Below, one piece after another: positions 58,889 to 64,000 of a stretch of 64,000 bases of DNA. The translations under genes were made by a program, and so were the position numbers. The notes under the pieces are model-generated. The model did not search any database and was not told the DNA's origin. It was given only the letters and a program-made list of their open reading frames with translations. This DNA is from Microstegium vimineum. Its lineage: Eukaryota > Streptophyta > Magnoliopsida > Poales > Poaceae. The stretch lies in the NCBI GenBank assembly GCA_022036555.1, contig CM039141.1, positions 2,949,773-3,013,772 on the forward strand. The letters run 5' to 3'. Numbering within the stretch: the first letter of the stretch is position 1; every line of letters starts with the position of its first letter.

Positions 58889-59740
58889 GTTTGACTAGAT
58901 TAGTGTGATATCATTGTTTCAACTAAAATATCTCTCTAGTTCTGAAAACAAAAGTTGATTAAAGGTGAGTAGGAGTAGTATTGTGTTGTAAATCTTATAG
59001 CAAAAAAAAGATATCCCCGAGAGAGGCCCCCGCGTCGCTCTCCCCGGGTGACACAGGCGGCGGCCCAACCACCGCAGCCGCCGCAGTCCCAGTCCCGCGT
59101 AGCTGTGCCTCGCCGCCGCTGGAGGCAGCCGCCCGGAAGCCTGTGCAGCTCCCAAGGACAGCGGCGGCGGGGTCTTCTCGGTCGTGCACGCCGCCCCGGC
59201 TCCTCTTCCTCACTCACCTCCCCTTGTCTCCTTGCGGCGTGCGCATGCAACGGCTGCCGGCTGCTCGGATCCGGACCGCCGGCGACCTTTCCACCGACGG
59301 CGCCCACGGCTACCCCTCCTCTTCCCCCGTCTTTGGCTGGCCCGCACGGCCGGCGGGCGGATCCGGTCTCCTAGGTCCGGATCCACCGTCCCCACCTCCA
59401 AATCCGGACCGCTGGCGACCGGATTCTTCTCTTCACCGACTGCGCCCACGGCTGCCCCTCCTCTTCCCCGTCCTCGGCTGGCTCGAACGGCCGGCGGGGA
59501 GGATCCGGCCTCCTAGGACCGGAACCACCGTCCCCACCTCCAGATCCGGCACCCAGTACCTCTGCTTCCAGCCTGAGGCAGCGTGTTCAAGCTTGGCGGC
59601 GTCACATCCCCTGCACACACCCTGTGGAGCAGGACCCAGCTTTCACGCGGCGCGCAGTTTGGCCGTGGGCTTGCCTGCGGCAGGGTTGCGTACCCGTGAA
59701 CGTCTCGTCGGAGTGTGTCTCCTACAGTCCTACGTCGCGG
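58889..59740. other. GC-rich segment of unknown nature
   Basis: From about 59020 the composition switches sharply to GC-rich DNA that repeats CCGGCGGGCGGATCCGG-like and CCGTCCCCACCTCCA-like motifs two or three times. Several frames are open on both strands without any recognisable domain. It may belong to the same unit as the tandem repeat that follows. Confidence 0.4.
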
Positions 59741-60500
59741 GCGAGTCCAAGCACAGCTCCGCGAGGTGTGGCGGCGGCTGGCAACACCCTTCCATCCAAG
59801 GGCTCTAGCTTGACGGTGCGCGCCTCCCACTGTCACGGGCGAGTCCGGAATCGGCTCCGTGCGGTGTGGCGGCGGCCGGCAAGCCCCCCTTCCAGCACCA
59901 TCCTTCGTCCAGTCGAGGACGATAGCTGAGCCGGTGCGCGCCTCCCATTGTCGCGAGCGAGTCCGGGAGCGGCTCCGCACGATGTGGCAGCGACCGGCAA
60001 CCACACCCTTCCGGCACCTTCCTTCGTCCAGTCGAGGACGATAGCCGAGCCGGTGCGCGCCTCCCACTGTCACGGGCGAGTCCGGAATCGGCTCCGGCTC
60101 CGTGCGGTGTGGCGGCGGCCGGCAAGCCCCCCCTTCCCGCACCATCATTCGTCCAGTCGAGGACGATAGCTGAGCCGGTGCGCGCCTCCCATTGTTGCGG
60201 GCGAGTCCGGAAGCGGCTCCGCGCGATGTGGCGGCGACCGGCAACCACCCCATTCCGGTACCATCCTTCGTCCAGTCGAGGACGATAGACGAGCCGGTGC
60301 GCGCCTCCCACTATCACGGGCGAGTCCGAAATCGGCTCCGTGCGGTGTGGCGGCGGCCGGCAAGCCCCCCCTTCCCGCACCATCCTTCGTCCAGTCGAGG
60401 ACGATAGCCGAGCCGGTGCGCGCCTCCCATTGTCGCGGGCGAGTCTGGGAGCGGCTCCGCGCGATGTGGCGGCGACCGGCACCACCATGTGTGCGCCTCC
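59741..60500. repeat. GC-rich tandem repeat of about 119 bp in an alternating A/B arrangement
   Basis: The marker GCGAGTCC/T recurs at 59741, 59839, 59957, 60076, 60201, 60320 and 60439. Monomers at 59839, 60076 and 60320 read GGAATCGGCTCCGTGCGG or a one-base variant (type A). Those at 59957, 60201 and 60439 have GCGGCTCCGCGCGATGTGGC (type B). All six end in CCAGTCGAGGACGATAG and GAGCCGGTGCGCGCCTCC. The A-to-A spacing is 237-244 bp, so the evolving unit is an A-B dimer. Spacings near 119-125 bp let several frames stay open, giving spurious Arg/Pro-rich ORFs. Confidence 0.9.
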
Positions 60501-60848
60501 ATTTGTTTTTGGACAGGTCCACCGGAGTTCGGTAAAGGTTCTAGGTGAAAGCTCTGCTCAGATCTGTTTGGGCCAGTGACGAGATCTCCTTCTTGAAGGC
60601 GTCATTGAAGAACCTTCTGTTGCCACCTCCTGGATCGGCTTGCTGAACACCTAAGCACATGGCTCGGGCGAAAGCCGTGCTAGGCTCCTGCTCCTGCAGA
60701 GTCTCTTGCTACACGATGATTACGTTGCGACGTCATTCACCTCCCTGGAGGCATCGTTGAAGAGTTCATGTGCTTTGGTGTTCTTTCTTCTCTCTTTTGG
60801 TGTATCTATTGATGTTCTATTGATCACTCTCGTGTTGAGATGTGATGG

Positions 60849-60948
60849 NNNNNNNNNNNNNNNNNNNNNNNNNNNNNNNNNNNNNNNNNNNNNNNNNNNN
60901 NNNNNNNNNNNNNNNNNNNNNNNNNNNNNNNNNNNNNNNNNNNNNNNN
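60849..60948. other. Assembly gap (100 N)
   Basis: Exactly 100 N residues. The fixed size marks a scaffold join of unknown true length. Frames running across it are artefacts. Confidence 0.99.
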
Positions 60949-61469
60949 TCAAGCCAAGGATCTTCGACCGGCTGAACAGACATGGAAAGAGATGGGTCGA
61001 AGAGCTGCCCGCTGTGCTATGGAGTCTCCGAACGACACCGAGTCGAGCTACGGGGTTCTCCCCGTTCTTCTTGGTCTATGGGTCCGAGGCCGTCCTCCCC
61101 ACCGACCTCGAGTACGGGTCCCCTCGACTGAAAGCCTACAGCGAGCAAGCCAACACAGTAGCCCGAGAGGACTCCCTCGACCAGCTCGAGGAAGCTCGTG
61201 ACATGGCCCTGTTCAAGTCGGCCCAGTACCAGCAGACGCTACGACGCTACCACGACAAGAACGTGCGCAAAAGGGACCTCAACGTCGGCGACCTCGTTCT
61301 GCGCCGTCGACAGAGCAGCAAGGGGCGTCACAAGATGACACCACCTTGGGAGGGACCCTTCATCGTGGCAGAGGTGCTGAAGCCCGGCACTTACAAACTG
61401 AAGAACGAGAAGGGAGAGCTCTTCACCAACGCGTGGAACATCGAACAGCTACGTCGCTTCTATCCCTGA
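60949..61469 (+). mobile_element. Ty3-gypsy pol, integrase C-terminal end
   Basis: In the frame from 60951 the sequence reads KPRIFDRLNRHGKRWVEELP, then LWSLRTTPSRATGFSPFFLV and YGSEAVLPTDLEY, the end of the integrase core. RYHDKNVRKRDLNVGDLVLR and PPWEGPFIVAEVLKPGTYKL follow, the chromodomain-free C-terminal module, with a stop at 61469. The 5' part is lost in the gap. Confidence 0.9.
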
Positions 61470-62413
61470 GGCCCCAGGGCCTTGTACATTTTCGCACTTA
61501 TGTACAAATTTTCGAATGAATAAAATGTGCTCGAAACACTTTCACATTCGTTCGTAATCCGAAGGTAGCCTCGACTTCGCCTCAACAAAGTCGAGCTCCC
61601 CTCGGGGGCTGGCAGAAGGGCACCCCCCTCCTAGGTCTCCAAAAAAACCCGTACGCTTTTTCTCGAAACTCGACCCCCTCTCATTTTTCGCCTTGAGCAC
61701 GCTTCATAACTAGGTAAAGGCGCCTCGAACCCCCTAAGGGTCGAGGGTGTCGTCGAGCCAGGGACTCACCTACGCCCTAGCGCTACGGTATCCCTACTCG
61801 CCACCCCCTTCCAGGGATAAGAGCGTGCGTCGAACACTTAAGTTCACGAGCGTCGACTCAGGCAAAGAAAAGCAAAGAGAGCCCGAGAAGTAGAAGTAAC
61901 GAGATGAACCCATCCGCAACACTAAGGTAGCCTCGACTTTGCCTCAGCAAAGTCGAGCCTCCCTCGGGGGCTAACAGGGGGGGGCACCCCCCTCCTAGGT
62001 CTCCGAGAAACTCGAACGTTTTTTCCAAACTCGACTCTCCCTCTCGTTCTTTCCCTCGAGTACGCTTCTGAACTAAGTAAAAACGCCTCGAGTTCCCTAA
62101 GGGTCGAGGGTGCCGTCGAGTCAGGGACTCACCTACGCCCCAGGGCTACGGTATCCTTACTCGCCACCCCCCTTCTAAGGATAAGAGCGTGCGTCGAACA
62201 CTTAGTTCACAGGCGTCGACCCAGGCAAAGAAAAGCAGGGAAAGCTCGAAAAAATGAAATTAACCCTGTGCACATCGATCAAAACGCATTATATACAAAA
62301 AAAGCCCTCGGGGGCTTGGCATTGTATCGGTACAGTGGCCTAACTATTACATGGACCTTTTTGTCCAGATATGGCTCGCAGGCCCGCGACCACCCGTCGA
62401 CATCTCCCAAGGA
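61470..62413. repeat. Gypsy 3' region with a 361-bp tandem duplication
   Basis: The segment starting GTAGCCTCGACTTCGCCTCA at about 61565 recurs as GTAGCCTCGACTTTGCCTCA at about 61926. Both continue through the CCTCGGGGGCT, GGCACCCCCCTCCTAGG and GATAAGAGCGTGCGTCGAAC blocks. The copies are head to tail between the pol stop and the antisense gene. I see no complete LTR in the window. Confidence 0.8.
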
Positions 62414-64000
62414 CTACTCGTCCGCCGAAGGGATCACGTCGGGCTTGAAGAGTTTCGCCAGCTGGCCTCCGGGCACCTCCGCATGGTCCATCAGCTCCTG
62501 ACACCTCGCGTCGTTCTGCTCCTCGGTCAGATCCGGGTCGGTGGCGAACCCGTCGACAACAAGGTTGAGATCCACGTCGTAGAAGGAGTTGACGACCGCG
62601 AGGGCCCGCTTCACCCCCACATGCAGGGCGGCTCGGACGTTCTCCGTCACCCCCCGCGTCATGGCGTAGAAGCGGCGCAGCAGGGATTCCCCCCGAGTGT
62701 CCCCCTCGAGCTCCGGCTCCAGCTCGACCGAGAGGTCGTCGCAGAAGGTGTTGATGGCGGCCGAGAGCGTCGCGTTGAGGTTCACCTCGGTGCTCAGCAG
62801 GCCCTGAAGATTGTCCAGGTCCTTCTGGGCGCGGGCATTCTCCTCCGCAAGCTCTGCCGAAACAAGCACATAACGGTCAAAACCCAAAAGCAGAAAAAGG
62901 GTCGAGGCAGGACAGACCCTGCAAACACCCGAAACACTCACCTTGGGCCTGCACATCCAAGGCGGAGTAGGCCTGCTCGGCCTCCTCGAGCTGATGGCGG
63001 ACGGCGTCAAAATCAGAGGACTGGTCCCTGACTTGGGCCTCGAGACCCTTGACGGTCTTGTATGCCTCCCCGAGGGCCTCCTTCTGCTTCATCGCCACCA
63101 TGCCCGAGGAGGTCGCGCGGGTCCGAGCCTTCTCCTCCGAGGCGGCCAGAGCGTCGCGCTCGCGGGAGAGGGCGTCGAGGTCTCCCCTCAGCCGGGCGGC
63201 CTCCTCCGTGGCCTTGCGCTGGGCCTCGACGGCGGCATCCCGCTCTTGCCCAACAGCGATGGTCGACCGAAGGGCATCATCCAGCTTCGCCTGCGCCGAC
63301 GACAAGGCCTCCCGGGCTTCCTTCTGGACAGCCTCATAGCCGGCCTTCGCGTAGACGACCCTCGACTCAGCATCCTTCTGGATAGTCGCCGCCTCCGCCT
63401 TCGCACGAGCGGCCTCATCCCTCGCCTTCTCCTGAGAGGCGTGGAGGGTCGAGAGCTGCCCCTGTACCCGGAGAATGTACCGGGACTTCTCGTACGACCT
63501 CACCCGCAGCGACTGACAAGGATAAAGACAAAAATCGTCAACAAACGGCAACCAGGCAGTGCAAAGCGCTATCTAAGGTGGAATAGAACCTACCTCCATC
63601 CCCTCGCGTATGTCCGCGGCGGCGACCTCCGCAGCGCGACGCACCGAGTGCTCGAACCAGCCCCGGAGCTCCTCGACGCTCTCCCACCGTCGAAGCTCGG
63701 ACTGGTCGTCGAGCGTGAGGAAGAGTCGCTCGGGGTCTCGAGGGTCCGCCACCTCGAGAACCTCCTGGCCCCACGCCGCGCTGCGGTCGGCGATCCTCTG
63801 CTCCATCGGCCCGGTGACGCCAATGCGTAGGTCCCCCCGTCCTTGGTAATCGGAGAGGGGCGAGGCTTCCTCCTCGGCACCACCTCGCGAGGACGTCGAC
63901 GGCCCTGCGCGATGAAGGGCTCCAAAAGGTTAATACCCAGCAGAGCGAATCCACTGCGTCTCGAGCAAATCGAAGTGCAACTTACCTTTGGACAGCGGCC
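62414..64000 (-). CDS. Coiled-coil protein antisense to the gypsy element (partial, at least four exons)
   Basis: Exons 62414-62853, 62942-63512, 63594-63904 and an exon running off the edge from 63988 have good splice borders, and all three complete exons join in phase. The visible product is about 440 residues. It begins with a Ser/Glu-rich part, then RGDLRIGVTGPMEQRIADRS, then about 190 residues of heptad-rich Ala/Glu/Lys/Arg coiled coil, and a globular C-terminus with EVNLNATLSAAINTFCDDLS and VVNSFYDVDLNLVVDGF. It lies tail to tail with the gypsy pol. Antisense ORFs between pol and the 3' LTR are known for Tat-lineage plant Ty3-gypsy elements, and I infer that this is one. A captured or adjacent host gene is the alternative. 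I do not recognise an enzyme domain. Confidence 0.65.

Noticed and set aside
59513..60522. Long Arg/Pro-rich open frames on both strands
   Set aside because: They run through the 119-bp tandem repeat and repeat the same peptide in several frames, so they reflect GC-rich repeat composition.
60706..61201. Open frames crossing the run of N
   Set aside because: The gap is of unknown length, so any joined frame is an artefact.
62943..63830. 295-codon plus-strand open frame
   Set aside because: It is antisense to the minus-strand coiled-coil exons, which have matching splice sites and heptad structure; the plus frame shows no domain.
1..64000. CRISPR arrays, bacterial operons or organelle-derived insertions
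   Set aside because: No regularly spaced short repeats with unique spacers were seen, and all recognisable genes are split plant nuclear genes or plant transposons.

Overview
This is nuclear DNA from a grass, most likely an Andropogoneae (sorghum, sugarcane or Miscanthus type). The reasons are GC-rich split genes in AT-rich, transposon-dense spacers, Tourist and Stowaway MITEs, repeated MITEs with GTTTAGTTCC-type ends (a pattern I associate with sorghum relatives), and Ty1-copia, Ty3-gypsy and LINE debris. A run of exactly 100 N at 60849-60948 is a scaffold gap, so order across it is not proven by the sequence.

Layout. 1-4300: a minus-strand SCAB1-like plant actin-binding protein, nine complete coding exons plus part of a tenth at the left edge and a probable 5' UTR intron. 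4300-14000: gene-poor spacer with several MITEs. 14087-16358: a nine-exon Mediator subunit 26-like protein with a TFIIS N-terminal domain. 22024-22464: a two-exon, 103-residue, probably tail-anchored small protein. 23777-27573 (minus): a HIRAN-SNF2-RING-helicase protein of the SMARCA3/HLTF/RAD5-like group, divergent from a three-exon GDSL esterase at 28300-32152. A second GDSL gene (32265-33643, minus) converges on the first. It has lost the segment that should carry its catalytic serine, at the site of a hAT-like MITE.

The most interesting region is 37786-53331. Two CC-NB-LRR immune-receptor genes lie head to head about 6.1 kb apart. Both have a phase-2 intron splitting an AG|G arginine codon just before the kinase-2 motif, and both lack the aspartate of the MHD motif. 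The right-hand gene carries a thioredoxin-h-like domain fused in frame after its LRRs, with WCRAS instead of WCGPC. This is the layout of a sensor/helper NLR pair with an integrated domain. In this haplotype the thioredoxin NLR is broken: a 1951-bp solo LTR (48301-50251) with perfect 5-bp target duplications (ATTCT) sits inside its NB-ARC exon, and two single-base deletions shift the frame.

53339-58888: a Stowaway-like MITE, a LINE fragment, the C-terminal C2 half of a synaptotagmin-4/5-like protein (minus) with a LINE in its intron, and a Ty1-copia end with LTR. 59741-60500: a GC-rich two-variant (A/B) tandem repeat. 60949-64000: the pol 3' end of a Ty3-gypsy element, a 361-bp tandem duplication, and an antisense, intron-containing gene for a coiled-coil protein.

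Exon coordinates come from reading splice signals, phase continuity and remembered family conservation. No alignment or database search was run.
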